Both the position numbers and the translations under genes were made by a program. Positions 55,902-64,000 of a stretch of DNA of 64,000 bases are shown here, piece after piece; the stretch's first letter is position 1; each line of letters begins with the position of its first letter. A model generated the notes under the pieces. That model did not search any database. It saw only the letters and a list, made by a program, of their open reading frames with translations, and was not told the origin of the DNA. This DNA comes from an uncultured bacterium (GTDB lineage Bacteria > Chloroflexota > Anaerolineae > J036 > Brachytrichaceae): the NCBI GenBank assembly GCA_903873965.1, contig CAIQQO010000172.1:1-64000 (forward strand), given 5' to 3'.

Positions 55902-56621
55902 ATGGCTGGCGAACACATACTGGTTGTTGAAGATGAACCCGCCGTAGCGCGTGGATTGACTTATGGCTTGAAAGCCGAAGGATTCGTCACTTTCTGGGCT
56001 GAAAATGGTAGAAAGGCGATCGAGACTGCAAAAAGCGAGGAAATACATCTGATACTGCTTGACATCCGGCTACCGGATATCAGTGGTTTTGACGTTTGCC
56101 GCCAATTACGGGCACACGGACATCGCCAACCCATCATCATGCTTACCGCGAGTGACGAGGAAGTGGATAAGGTTCTGGGATTGGAACTTGGCGCTGACGA
56201 TTATGTCGTTAAACCGTATAGCCTGCGTGAAGTGGTGTCGCGAATACGGGCAATGCTGCGGCGCGCCTATGGCGACTTGTCCACTGCGAATGGACGTGAA
56301 ACACTCATCATTGGCGATCTGGTGGTTGATCTGGATCGGTTACAGGTTCACCGACCCGGCGATGATCAAGCCATCAGCCTCACACCAACTGAATTTCGCC
56401 TTCTGCGTTATCTGTTAAGCAACCCGGATCGTCCGGTCAGCCGTGAAACACTGATTGAAACCGTGTGGGGATATGGCAGCGATATCGGCGACGACCGCAC
56501 GATCGATGTCCATATCCGCCATCTGCGCGAGAAACTCGAGAAGGATCCAACCAATCCGCGTTGGATCGTTACCGTGCGCGGATTGGGATACAAGTTCAGA
56601 TCGGATGTTGCGAAACCTTAA
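55902..56621 (+). CDS. OmpR/PhoB-type response regulator
   Basis: A 239-residue two-component regulator. Receiver: VVEDEPAVARGL (acidic pair), LLDIRLPDISGFDV (phospho-Asp ~52), MLTASDEE and VVKPYSLREV (Lys). DNA-binding winged helix: LTPTEFRLLRYLLSNPDRPV, RTIDVHIRHLREKLEKD and the WIVTVRGLGYKF tail. It is partnered with the kinase at 58.1 kb, with the PDZ gene between them, on the same strand. Confidence 0.95.
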   Translation: MAGEHILVVEDEPAVARGLTYGLKAEGFVTFWAENGRKAIETAKSEEIHLILLDIRLPDISGFDVCRQLRAHGHRQPIIMLTASDEEVDKVLGLELGADDYVVKPYSLREVVSRIRAMLRRAYGDLSTANGRETLIIGDLVVDLDRLQVHRPGDDQAISLTPTEFRLLRYLLSNPDRPVSRETLIETVWGYGSDIGDDRTIDVHIRHLREKLEKDPTNPRWIVTVRGLGYKFRSDVAKP

Positions 56622-56741
56622 CCGGAAGATCATACTCACACAATAAAGACTTTGTACACTTTAGGACAAGTGGCCAAGCGTACTCGGTGTGACCGAGCAT
56701 ACTCGGCAGTTCAGCTATCAATCTTTGGAGGATATGAATCG

Positions 56742-58115
56742 ATGAATAAACGTTTTCTGGCCAGGTGGCCGAGAATACTTGGTATAGGTGCTGTTATTGG
56801 CGCAGCAGTCATTCTTGGAGTGTACTTGACTGCCGGCATGGCTCAAGCAGCTGCTCGAGTGGGTCGCAACCTGTTGACTGGCCGCACTCAGAACATCGTC
56901 AAGGATGTTTTTCAGGCAACCGTGGATCAGAAAGGCCTTATTGTCGTTATGGTCACTACTGATAGCCCCGCAGACAAGGCTGGGATCAAACGTGGCGACA
57001 TTATTTTGAGCATCGACGGCTCTGAAGTTAACAATAATGCTGACGTGCAACAAGCCCTCTCTTCAAAGAAGTCGAGGGACAATGTGACTATCGGCATTAT
57101 GCGGGGTGATAGCGCAAAGACACTCACCGCTACGCTTTCCGACAATAACGGCAAAGCTTTTCTGGGGCTGGTTGCCTTCGGCAATGACTTTGTTGGTCGA
57201 ACCGGCATGATGGGCAAGGGTGGCGGGATGCCGTTTATGGGTGGGCGACAACCCATGCGCGGGATGCCGGGTTCACAAATGCCGATCAGCGTGACGCACG
57301 TGCTGGTTACGGACGTTGTCACAGATAGCCCTGCTTCAGGCGCGGGCATCAAGGTGGGTGATCTTATTTTGTCAGCGGACGGCAATCCATTTAGCGTCAC
57401 CCAGACACTGTCGGACATTATTAACGGCCACAAAGTCGGTGACAGCATTGTCCTTTCCGTGCAGCATCAGGGTGAAACCAATCCAGTCGATATCACTGTA
57501 AAACTTGGCGATAACCCGAACAAGAGCGGCAGTGCGTTCCTGGGCGTTCAGTACAGAATGGGCGGCAATGCGATGCGCAGCACGATGCCATTTGGTGGGC
57601 CAAATGGCCGTCAAGGCAAAACGCCGGACATCCAGCCCGGAACTCCCATAACACCGTCGAATCGAGGAGGGCGCGGAGGTGGTTTCGCACCACAACGTAT
57701 TCCAGGCGCTATTGTCGTCAACGTGACGGATGGCAGCCCAGCTGCGTTGGCAGGCATACAGCGTTTTGACGTCATTACGGCGATTAATGGAGATCCTATC
57801 GATAACGCACAGGCATTGGTGGATGGCGTTTCAAAACTGAAGCCTGATACAAGCGCAACTTTGACGGTTCAGCATCGCAATGATGCAAGTACGACTGAAA
57901 TCAAAGTAACATTGGGTGCAAATCCAAATAAATCAGGCACAGCCTACCTCGGACTCAGCCTCGCTGACGCCACGACTATGCCTAAGATGAATGTCAATCC
58001 CAATAGTAACGGCGCGGGTTCAAATGGCAATCGCGGTAATAGCAGCCAACCGGGTTTTGGCACACCATTCAAGAATCCGGGACAGCAACAGCAAACAACT
58101 GGAAGCACTTTATAG
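56742..58115 (+). CDS. Membrane-anchored protein with three PDZ domains and no protease domain
   Basis: 457 residues from the ATG at 56742 (GGAGG lies about ten bases before; longer frames upstream are not needed). One N-terminal TM (~11-33), then PDZ domains at ~52-135, ~182-256 and ~320-392. Each has a DSPA or GSPA start and an AGI..GD or AGI..FDV ligand-groove block (DSPADKAGIKRGDIILSIDG; DSPASGAGIKVGDLILSADG; GSPAALAGIQRFDVITAING). Linkers are Gly/Pro/Met-rich (151-180, 273-318) and the C-terminus is Asn/Gly/Gln-rich. There is no HtrA-type serine protease. It lies exactly between a response regulator and its kinase, so it probably acts as an extracytoplasmic sensor or adaptor. Confidence 0.9.
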   Translation: MNKRFLARWPRILGIGAVIGAAVILGVYLTAGMAQAAARVGRNLLTGRTQNIVKDVFQATVDQKGLIVVMVTTDSPADKAGIKRGDIILSIDGSEVNNNADVQQALSSKKSRDNVTIGIMRGDSAKTLTATLSDNNGKAFLGLVAFGNDFVGRTGMMGKGGGMPFMGGRQPMRGMPGSQMPISVTHVLVTDVVTDSPASGAGIKVGDLILSADGNPFSVTQTLSDIINGHKVGDSIVLSVQHQGETNPVDITVKLGDNPNKSGSAFLGVQYRMGGNAMRSTMPFGGPNGRQGKTPDIQPGTPITPSNRGGRGGGFAPQRIPGAIVVNVTDGSPAALAGIQRFDVITAINGDPIDNAQALVDGVSKLKPDTSATLTVQHRNDASTTEIKVTLGANPNKSGTAYLGLSLADATTMPKMNVNPNSNGAGSNGNRGNSSQPGFGTPFKNPGQQQQTTGSTL

Positions 58116-58122
58116 ACCAGAC

Positions 58123-59739
58123 ATGAGACTGCGTTCCATCAGTTGGAGACTTGTCACAAGCTATATGCTCCTCGCCCTGCTAACTGCAGGGCTTGTAGGA
58201 GCATTAGCTATTACACTGGTGAAACGCTACGCCGATCAGCAGGAAATCGACTATCTGACTGCCAATGCCAATGCCGCTGCGCGCCAAGCATTGCCTCTAA
58301 TGCGCCCCAAAGTTAGTCCTAACCAGCTTCAGCAACTGGCGCAAACAACGGCCTTTCTTGGCAATCTCCGAGTACGAATTCAGGACATCGACAAGAACAC
58401 CATTGCGGATTCTGGTGTCCAGAACGGCCCTGACAACTTTGTATGGATATTACCTCCGGACCCTGACAACACGCGTTTGGGTGAACCGCAAATCATGTCG
58501 ATCATGTTGGGACGACGTCGAGGTACCCATGGCTCTGACAACGTCAGCCCACAACCACCAGATGGCACACGCTATATGCTGGTAGAGCGTACAGATGGGC
58601 CATGGGGACGCCGCTTTGTCTTTCAAGCAATAACAGATTCACCGCCTCAAGACACTGGCACAAACTCATCTGTTATGGATGTTGCTGTCCGCTCGGCTCG
58701 GACAGTTATGGTTCCGATAGGTGATGATGTTCGGACGATAGGCTATGTTGAATTAAGTGGCGCACCCAACTTTGGCGGAGAACTCACTGCCGCAACGCTG
58801 CAGGCGCTAATTGTTGCTGCGATTCTGGCAAGCCTGGTTGCTGGTGGCCTTGCGCTTCTCATTGGGCGTGGTCTTACCGCGCCACTGAAGAACCTGGCGG
58901 TAGCAGCCAGCCGCATGAGCGCCGGCGACTTAACGACAAGGGCTGACATTGCCAATGATGATGAAACTGGCCAGTTAGCAAGACAGTTTAATGAAATGGC
59001 CGAGCGTCTACAGACCAATTTCGCGGAGTTGGGCACCGAGCGCGACACATTGCGCCGGTTCATTGCCGATGCCTCGCATGAACTGCGCACACCAATTACC
59101 GCTATCAAAACATTCAACGAGCTTCTGCGCAGCGGCACAGCAAATGATCCAGGCACGCGCGCTGAATTTCTGGCTGAGAGCCATCTACAAATCGAACGGC
59201 TGGAATGGATCACCCGGAATCTTCTCGATCTTTCAAGGCTTGACTCCGGTGTTGCCAACCTGGATATGACCGTGATTGATGTGGGTGAGTTGATGCAATC
59301 GGCGGCATCCGCCTATCGGCAACGTGCGTTTGAGAAAGGTGTTGCTCTGGTTGTAATAGCGCATGAACCCAAACTGATGTTGCGTTGTGACCGAGCCAGG
59401 ATGGAGATCGTCTTATCAAACCTGGTCGATAATGCCTTGAAATTCACACCATCCGACGGTTGGATCGAACTGAATGCGGCACAGTCGATGTCAGCTGTCC
59501 AGTTTACCGTGTGCGACAGCGGAAGTGGGATTGATGAAGGCGACCTGCCATTTATCTTCGATCGATTTTACCGTGGCAAGGGCGCAGGCAGACAAGGTAG
59601 CGGGCTCGGTTTGGCGCTGGTAAAAAGCATCGTGCAAGCGCATGGAGGACAAGTGCGCGTCAAGAGTACTCCAGGACAGGGTTGTCGATTTACAATTGAC
59701 CTTCCGTATGCAAACAGCTCTTTACCTGCCCGCGTTTGA
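58123..59739 (+). CDS. Sensor histidine kinase
   Basis: A 538-residue kinase. TM1 ~10-33, an extracytoplasmic domain ~34-224, TM2 ~225-248, then HAMP ~249-300. HisKA carries FIADASHELRTPITAIK with phospho-His ~319. The HATPase has N box LSNLVDNALKF, G1 VCDSGSGIDEGDLPFIFDRF and G2 RQGSGLGLALVK. I take ATG 58123, seven bases after the PDZ stop; the longer frame from 57991 overlaps the PDZ gene. The three genes form one signalling unit with OmpR-type output. Confidence 0.95.
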   Translation: MRLRSISWRLVTSYMLLALLTAGLVGALAITLVKRYADQQEIDYLTANANAAARQALPLMRPKVSPNQLQQLAQTTAFLGNLRVRIQDIDKNTIADSGVQNGPDNFVWILPPDPDNTRLGEPQIMSIMLGRRRGTHGSDNVSPQPPDGTRYMLVERTDGPWGRRFVFQAITDSPPQDTGTNSSVMDVAVRSARTVMVPIGDDVRTIGYVELSGAPNFGGELTAATLQALIVAAILASLVAGGLALLIGRGLTAPLKNLAVAASRMSAGDLTTRADIANDDETGQLARQFNEMAERLQTNFAELGTERDTLRRFIADASHELRTPITAIKTFNELLRSGTANDPGTRAEFLAESHLQIERLEWITRNLLDLSRLDSGVANLDMTVIDVGELMQSAASAYRQRAFEKGVALVVIAHEPKLMLRCDRARMEIVLSNLVDNALKFTPSDGWIELNAAQSMSAVQFTVCDSGSGIDEGDLPFIFDRFYRGKGAGRQGSGLGLALVKSIVQAHGGQVRVKSTPGQGCRFTIDLPYANSSLPARV

Positions 59740-60568
59740 GTTATGCATGTTGCTGACTTTCAGCCTGTGCTTGATCCACGCTATCAAGACGGGTGTTGGC
59801 ACCGTTTTACAATTGATGGCAGGTATCGCGTTTGGCTTGCTTCTGGAACTTGCCACAATCCGCCAGCTTAATGCGTATCGCTACGGTGCATTTACAGTCA
59901 TGGTCTTCGATGTTCCTCTCGTGATTGGCGTAGCCTGGGGGTGCCTTATCTACAGCGTGCGCACTTTTACTCGTGCACTTTCTGTTCCTGAATGGGCACG
60001 ACCGGTCATCGACGCACTTCTGGTCCTCACCGTCGATCTATCCATGGATGCCATTGCAATCCGCCTGGGCATGTGGGACTGGGGCAAAGGGCTGCAATTC
60101 CAATATTTCGGTGTCCCATGGGCCAACTTCTGGGCTTGGTCATGGGTAGTATTTTCGTTCTCAGCCGGTCTGCGGCTTTTGTCATATCGCCCAGGGTGGA
60201 TGTCAACATGGCTCGCACCGCTGGGTGCCATGGTCATTGGCGTTCTGGGCGTGATGGCTTCGAATGAACTCATCACCAACTGGGTACCGCGTGTATTATA
60301 TGAGAGTACTGTTGCCGGCCTGTTCATCATGATGATCGGACTGGTTATCGTGTTGCGCCCACGTCTGGCACACGCGCCAGACCCACTCGCAGGGCAAGTC
60401 GCTCTCATTCAACACACTTTCTTTCTTACTGCGGGACTCGTCTCCGGTATCCTGACACAGATACCCATTCTGCTTGTCGTCAGTGTCCTTATGTTTGCGA
60501 TTGCGTTAATTGTCTACCACTCAACTGACCTGCGTCGAATCCTGGCTGTCACATTACGGCATCAATAA
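59708..60568 (+). CDS. Carotenoid-hydratase-like (CruF/DUF422) membrane protein
   Basis: A 286-residue polytopic protein (~8 TMs) of the carotenoid biosynthesis/DUF422 type. GIAFGLLLELATIRQLNAY and the LTVDLSMDAIAIRLGMWDWG block, with conserved acidic residues in membrane, resemble CruF-like C-50/gamma-carotenoid hydratases. ATG 59708 sits inside the kinase C-terminus, overlapping by 32 bases, which suggests translational coupling. The 3' end overlaps the convergent GH140-like gene by 20 bases. Family membership is likely; enzymatic activity is not shown. Confidence 0.75.
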   Translation: MQTALYLPAFELCMLLTFSLCLIHAIKTGVGTVLQLMAGIAFGLLLELATIRQLNAYRYGAFTVMVFDVPLVIGVAWGCLIYSVRTFTRALSVPEWARPVIDALLVLTVDLSMDAIAIRLGMWDWGKGLQFQYFGVPWANFWAWSWVVFSFSAGLRLLSYRPGWMSTWLAPLGAMVIGVLGVMASNELITNWVPRVLYESTVAGLFIMMIGLVIVLRPRLAHAPDPLAGQVALIQHTFFLTAGLVSGILTQIPILLVVSVLMFAIALIVYHSTDLRRILAVTLRHQ

Positions 60569-61814
60569 GGACGATGGCGTCTTCCCAAAAAGACGGCGTA
60601 CTTAACCATCTCAATCGCGCCTGGGGAAACTGCGATCCAGAGAGATTGCCGGTTTCATGGATACCCCCATCAACCTTCTCTCCAGTTGCCGGGTTAACGA
60701 GCGTAATCTGTGCGTGTCGTGTTTGTAGCTTGTCCATATGGATTTGCACATGGCACTGACTGCTCAGATAGATCATTGCCCAGTCACCTTGCGGAGACCG
60801 CACTGCTGCATTAAGCGTTCGCTCTGAACTGACGCCACTGGCAAACATCCCCTGATCGGGTACTCTCTCCCACCAATCACGCGAAGTCGCGATGTCCTTG
60901 TAGATGCCCATATGGATGGCAGCCGGCGTGTCATACGTTGATACCCAACCTGACTGCATACGCCACATCTCGTTCTGGCCGTAAGTTGAATAACCGCCAG
61001 CCATGTATGCCCACCATGCCTGTCGACGCACAATCAATGGCGTGATTGGCCCTTGTGGATATTCTGGCCCATTTTCATAAGCACCTTCAGCAAGAATAAC
61101 TGGCCTGGTCGGCAGAAGTGCAAAGTCATAAGCCACTGCAGGATAGACTTTCGCCCACTCCGTCCACGTCTGGATCATGTTGAAGTCGAGCCAATCTGAC
61201 TGATGGAAATATTGCGATGAGTGTGTCCATCCACATGGATGATAGGTGATCAGGTGCGCACCATCATCACCAGAACGTAATCCTCGAGCTAGAGCATGAT
61301 ATGTCTCTTCATGACCTGTTGGGAGGCGGTCGCCACCATTCACCCAGATGATATTGGGTTGTGCCTTGTAACGTCTACCAAGCCATTCGCCATAGATATG
61401 CGCATTTTCAGGCGTGAAAGTGCCAACGTCGTTGACATAATAGCCCCATGTTGGGAGCATCGCTAATATGAGCCCATGGGTCGCTGCTACATGCGCAATA
61501 TGATCCACATGTTGAAAATAGACATCATTCGGTGTTGCAGGATTCTGGTTTAACCACGGAAGATCACCCGCAGCATTCGGACCAGGATTGCGCCCTTCAA
61601 AGCCAGTGCCGCCTCCCCATGACAGAACGCCCTGAATCACGGTGAATCCTCTGTTAGCACGGTTGGCCAGATAGTTCTCGGCATCAATGCGCGTGTACTG
61701 CGCATACAGCGGCCAGGCAGTGTCACCGAGCCAAAAGAACGGAGCGCCTGAAGCATCAACCAGATATCGACCATTCGTGCTGACGTGAATTGGACCGTTT
61801 ACTAACTGATTCAT
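60549..61814 (-). CDS. DUF4038/GH140-like glycoside hydrolase (apiosidase candidate)
   Basis: A 421-residue TIM-barrel hydrolase. LVDASGAPFFWLGDTAWPLYAQ is the DUF4038 opening, QPNIIWVNGGDRLPTG carries the catalytic-acid position, and VILAEGAYENGP the second Glu. A C-terminal beta domain (~350-421) matches the putative collagen-binding appendage of this family. GH140 members cleave apiose from rhamnogalacturonan-II. ATG 61814 has AAAGGAGA five bases upstream; a longer frame to 61886 has no RBS. No signal peptide is seen, so it may act on imported fragments. Confidence 0.85.
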   Translation of the reverse strand: MNQLVNGPIHVSTNGRYLVDASGAPFFWLGDTAWPLYAQYTRIDAENYLANRANRGFTVIQGVLSWGGGTGFEGRNPGPNAAGDLPWLNQNPATPNDVYFQHVDHIAHVAATHGLILAMLPTWGYYVNDVGTFTPENAHIYGEWLGRRYKAQPNIIWVNGGDRLPTGHEETYHALARGLRSGDDGAHLITYHPCGWTHSSQYFHQSDWLDFNMIQTWTEWAKVYPAVAYDFALLPTRPVILAEGAYENGPEYPQGPITPLIVRRQAWWAYMAGGYSTYGQNEMWRMQSGWVSTYDTPAAIHMGIYKDIATSRDWWERVPDQGMFASGVSSERTLNAAVRSPQGDWAMIYLSSQCHVQIHMDKLQTRHAQITLVNPATGEKVDGGIHETGNLSGSQFPQARLRWLSTPSFWEDAIVLIDAVM

Positions 61815-61825
61815 CAATGTCTCCT

Positions 61826-62176
61826 TTAACGCGATACTGCTAGCAATGCCACCACTACTACCAACTGTATGAGCACAACAAGCCAAAATCCCTGCTGGAA
61901 AGTGCGCTTTGAGGTTTTATGACGAAACAACTGCATGCTGATCCACGCACCCGGTGCCCCTCCGACCAAGGCCATCAATAGAAGGGTACGTTCTGGTATG
62001 CGCATCTGCAATCCCGCCGATTGCGCTATCGCCTTATCATAGGCATAGAGGAAGAAAGTCACAAGATTGCCACAGATAAGCCATGCCGCCAGAAGGTTGA
62101 GTGCCGTCTGCGATTTGACCAACAATGTCAGCAGTAACGCAAGCAAGAGTGCAATAACGCTGTAACGAAGCGTCAT
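61826..62176 (-). CDS. DUF1294 small membrane protein
   Basis: A 116-residue protein with about four hydrophobic segments and the DUF1294 signature RIPERTLLLMALVGGAPGAW followed by QLFRHKTSKRTF. E. coli homologues occur alone or fused to cold-shock domains. No function is known. Its start overlaps the stop of the isomerase-like gene by ATGA, so both are co-translated, and it precedes the GH140-like gene by 11 bases. Confidence 0.88.
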   Translation of the reverse strand: MTLRYSVIALLLALLLTLLVKSQTALNLLAAWLICGNLVTFFLYAYDKAIAQSAGLQMRIPERTLLLMALVGGAPGAWISMQLFRHKTSKRTFQQGFWLVVLIQLVVVVALLAVSR

Positions 62177-62994
62177 GCGCCGACTGCACTCAGCACTTTT
62201 CGCAACGCTTTGATCGCTACACGCATGCCGTCTTCGCCGCTTAAACCGCCATATTGGCCTGCGTACTTCAGATGGGGCTCCAGCGTGAGAAATCCGCTGT
62301 AATCACGCGCCATCAACGCCTTGATCAGGCCTGGAATATCGCCATCACCTTCGCCAGCTGGTCGGATTGTCCCATCAGCCATCGCGGCATCCTTGATATG
62401 TATGTGGGTTGTGAATGCAGCCAGCAACGGCCAGGCTTCGACCATGGGACTAATGCGATCGACGACGAAATTAGCTGGATCAAAAGCAGCACGCAGCGAA
62501 TCGGCATTCACCGCAGTAAGAATATCGAGGCAACGCAGTGGGGTATCTCCATAGATGGCGCGCTCGTTCTCATGGACAAGTGTAATCCCGGCTGTGGCAG
62601 CGCGTTCAGTCAGTAACACCATGCGCGCCAACACTTCATCGCGAATCTGGCCGGTATCCTGGTTCGAGTGATAGAAGGAAAAGACGCGCACTAATGAAGT
62701 TCCAAGTGCTTGCGCTGCCTGGATAGCCCTATCCAAACGCTCCAACTCGAATGCGCGCGGTTGACCGATATCGGATTTGCCGATCGGACTGCCGATGGCT
62801 GACACCTCACAGTGATACGTTGTCAGCAGAGAACAGACGCGCTTGAGGCCAGCGGTGTCAAGATCAAGCACGTTGCGCCCCCACGCGCTACGCAGTTCCA
62901 GGTGATGAATGTCTTCTGACTCCAGGACACGCAATTGCACATCCAGATCATCATCAATCTCATCACCAAAAGCACTCAAAATGAATTTCGCCAT
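62173..62994 (-). CDS. Sugar phosphate isomerase/epimerase-like TIM barrel (copy 1)
   Basis: A 273-residue xylose-isomerase-like/AP-endonuclease-2-fold protein. FILSAFGDEIDDDLDVQLRV, GITLVHENERAIYG (metal Glu), AAFDPANFVVDRISP (metal Asp), HIHIKDAAMADGTIRPAGEGDG and FLTLEPHLK (metal Glu) make a complete metal site. Such enzymes isomerise or epimerise keto sugars or act on inositols. It heads the three-gene unit with DUF1294 and the GH140-like gene, fitting metabolism of the released sugar. The substrate is unknown. Confidence 0.88.
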   Translation of the reverse strand: MAKFILSAFGDEIDDDLDVQLRVLESEDIHHLELRSAWGRNVLDLDTAGLKRVCSLLTTYHCEVSAIGSPIGKSDIGQPRAFELERLDRAIQAAQALGTSLVRVFSFYHSNQDTGQIRDEVLARMVLLTERAATAGITLVHENERAIYGDTPLRCLDILTAVNADSLRAAFDPANFVVDRISPMVEAWPLLAAFTTHIHIKDAAMADGTIRPAGEGDGDIPGLIKALMARDYSGFLTLEPHLKYAGQYGGLSGEDGMRVAIKALRKVLSAVGA

Positions 62995-63084
62995 GAACTA
63001 TTACTCCATGATGTGGAAGGCAGGAGGGGTCAGAAGTCAGACACTTCATACAACCACAGACTTCTCTTTTCCAATCCTCGATTT

Positions 63085-63873
63085 CTACTCTCGCTCCGAC
63101 TCTTCCCAACACTTGCGCATGTAAGCCAGCGATCCTTCGGCTTGCGCCTCCAGATTTTCCCATGAGCACTCAGCCGAGATACGTGCGTTGTAGCCCACTT
63201 TCCGCAAAGCGCGCATGAATCCGGCGTAGTCATACCCAGCGACATCTGGGGCGCGACGTCCGCCACCGGCAACATGCACATGGGCAATCAACGGCGCCGC
63301 TGTCGTTACCACTTCGAGTGACTCATGCTCCACTTCAAGATGAAACAAGTCCACCAGAATGCGCATTCCTTTAGCAGCAAGCTGCCCTGTTGCCAGAAAA
63401 TCATATGATTCGGCGACGCTGTTGAATGTATTGGTCTCACCGCGATTCAGATGTTCCAACGCAAGCGTGATGCCAGAGCGATGCGCTTCGTCCAGGATCA
63501 CTGCAACGCTGTCTGGCATCTGTGTCATCGCAAACTCACGCGAAAATCCGTCAGGAATTTTGCGCGCACCGCCACTGCCAAGTACGGCTATTTGCGCTCC
63601 CAGCGATGCCATGCGCCTAAACGCAGTGCGCAAATACGAAGCCAGTGCGACCAAGTCAACGTGTGGACCCACTAACGGCAATTTTGCTGGGACAAGAACA
63701 TTGAACGATTCCGGGCGCAATGGCGCAGATTCGAGGGCGCGCAGCACGCCCAAAGCTGCGTGGTCATCCTCAAACGGCATGACAGAGGCCGCAGGCAGCT
63801 CGCAGAAATCAAAGCCGGCGCGCGCCAGAATATCGATCTGCTCACGCGAGCCGACGCAACAACCAAACCGCAT
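63085..63873 (-). CDS. Sugar phosphate isomerase/epimerase-like TIM barrel (copy 2)
   Basis: A 262-residue TIM-barrel isomerase-like protein. MRFGCCVGSREQIDILARAG is the true amino end (AGGAGG five bases before the ATG). GITLALEHLNRGETNTFNS (metal Glu), MRILVDLFHLEVEHES (Asp-His), IAHVHVAGGGRRAPD and RISAECSW (Glu) build the metal site. A longer frame to 63930 is not supported. It lies ~90 bases upstream of copy 1 and is distant from it in sequence, so it is an independent family member rather than a recent duplicate. Confidence 0.87.
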   Translation of the reverse strand: MRFGCCVGSREQIDILARAGFDFCELPAASVMPFEDDHAALGVLRALESAPLRPESFNVLVPAKLPLVGPHVDLVALASYLRTAFRRMASLGAQIAVLGSGGARKIPDGFSREFAMTQMPDSVAVILDEAHRSGITLALEHLNRGETNTFNSVAESYDFLATGQLAAKGMRILVDLFHLEVEHESLEVVTTAAPLIAHVHVAGGGRRAPDVAGYDYAGFMRALRKVGYNARISAECSWENLEAQAEGSLAYMRKCWEESERE

Positions 63874-64000
63874 ACCCACCTCCTCACTAACACTCCTTGG
63901 CATGGCGCTACATCTTCCGTGTGCCTGCAATTAAGTCTTGCAACAATTGATGGTATTCATTCCTATCGAGGGGCGTAGTGATGGCGCGTTCGCTGAAACT

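Noticed and set aside
57991-58122. Longer kinase start at 57991
   Set aside because: It would lie inside the PDZ gene's coding region; the ATG at 58123 is just past the PDZ stop and begins TM1 correctly.
61815-61886. Longer start of the GH140-like gene at 61886
   Set aside because: No RBS, overlaps the DUF1294 gene; ATG 61814 has AAAGGAGA at the right distance.

Overview
This looks like a window from a heterotrophic bacterium of about 50% GC, most likely a member of the Chloroflexota (Anaerolineae-like). That is an inference. It rests on the family mix: GT-C membrane glycosyltransferases, an RRM-type RNA-binding protein, sugar-acid catabolism genes next to unusual glycoside hydrolases, and a PrmC carrying NLPY. 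It is not based on a marker search. I see no transposase, integrase, phage gene or CRISPR array. The window reads as ordinary chromosome, with housekeeping genes (glnA, gyrB, HU, prfA, prmC, def, one tRNA-Pro) interleaved with carbohydrate modules.

Region by region. 1-8.9 kb (mostly +): a truncated FAD oxidoreductase, a cysteine-desulfurase-like PLP enzyme, a GNAT, a GH95 fucosidase, a DinB-fold protein, an O-methyltransferase, a clan-A glycosidase and a nitroreductase, closed by a bidirectional terminator. 8.9-21.5 kb (all -): HU, glnA, a 625-base gene-free stretch with a strong terminator and a decamer-phased sequence pattern, then an apparent operon of MFS transporter, DhnA-type aldolase, two paralogous GT-C membrane proteins and a Zn-dehydrogenase, and finally gyrB. 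21.8-30 kb: a sugar-acid module (VOC protein, enolase-superfamily dehydratase, UROD-like protein, amidohydrolase, phytanoyl-CoA-dioxygenase-like enzyme), a GH1 glucosidase, a FemAB-like transferase and tRNA-Pro(CGG). 30.3-37.4 kb (-): an RRM protein and a complete branched-chain amino-acid-type ABC transporter with two substrate-binding lipoproteins. 37.8-41.8 kb: a small membrane protein, a GH172-like enzyme, an SDR and a TIM-barrel glycosidase-like protein.

41.9-46.7 kb holds the most unusual unit. Three D-Ala-D-Ala-ligase-like ATP-grasp enzymes and one GNAT acetyltransferase form a compact operon with its own sigma70-type promoter and intrinsic terminator. It faces a convergent Lrp/AsnC regulator, with a 54-residue membrane-peptide gene just beyond. 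No peptidoglycan gene is nearby, so it looks like a dedicated small-peptide or amino-acid-conjugate pathway. Its product is unknown.

46.8-56 kb (mostly -): a translation-termination cluster (RF1 overlapping a PrmC-HAD fusion, a CelD-like acetyltransferase, peptide deformylase), a large CNB plus double-bPH membrane protein, and WecG/TagA and GT4 glycosyltransferases. 55.9-60.6 kb (+): an OmpR-type response regulator, a membrane-anchored triple-PDZ protein without a protease domain, the partner histidine kinase, and a carotenoid-hydratase-like membrane protein. 60.5-64 kb (-): a DUF4038/GH140-like apiosidase candidate, a DUF1294 protein and two sugar-isomerase-like TIM barrels.

Taken together, the GH95, GH1, GH172-like, GH140-like and clan-A hydrolases, the sugar lactonase, acid dehydratase, SDR and aldolase enzymes, and the isomerases suggest use of plant cell-wall deoxy- and branched sugars such as fucose and apiose. 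Individual substrates are inferred, not shown.
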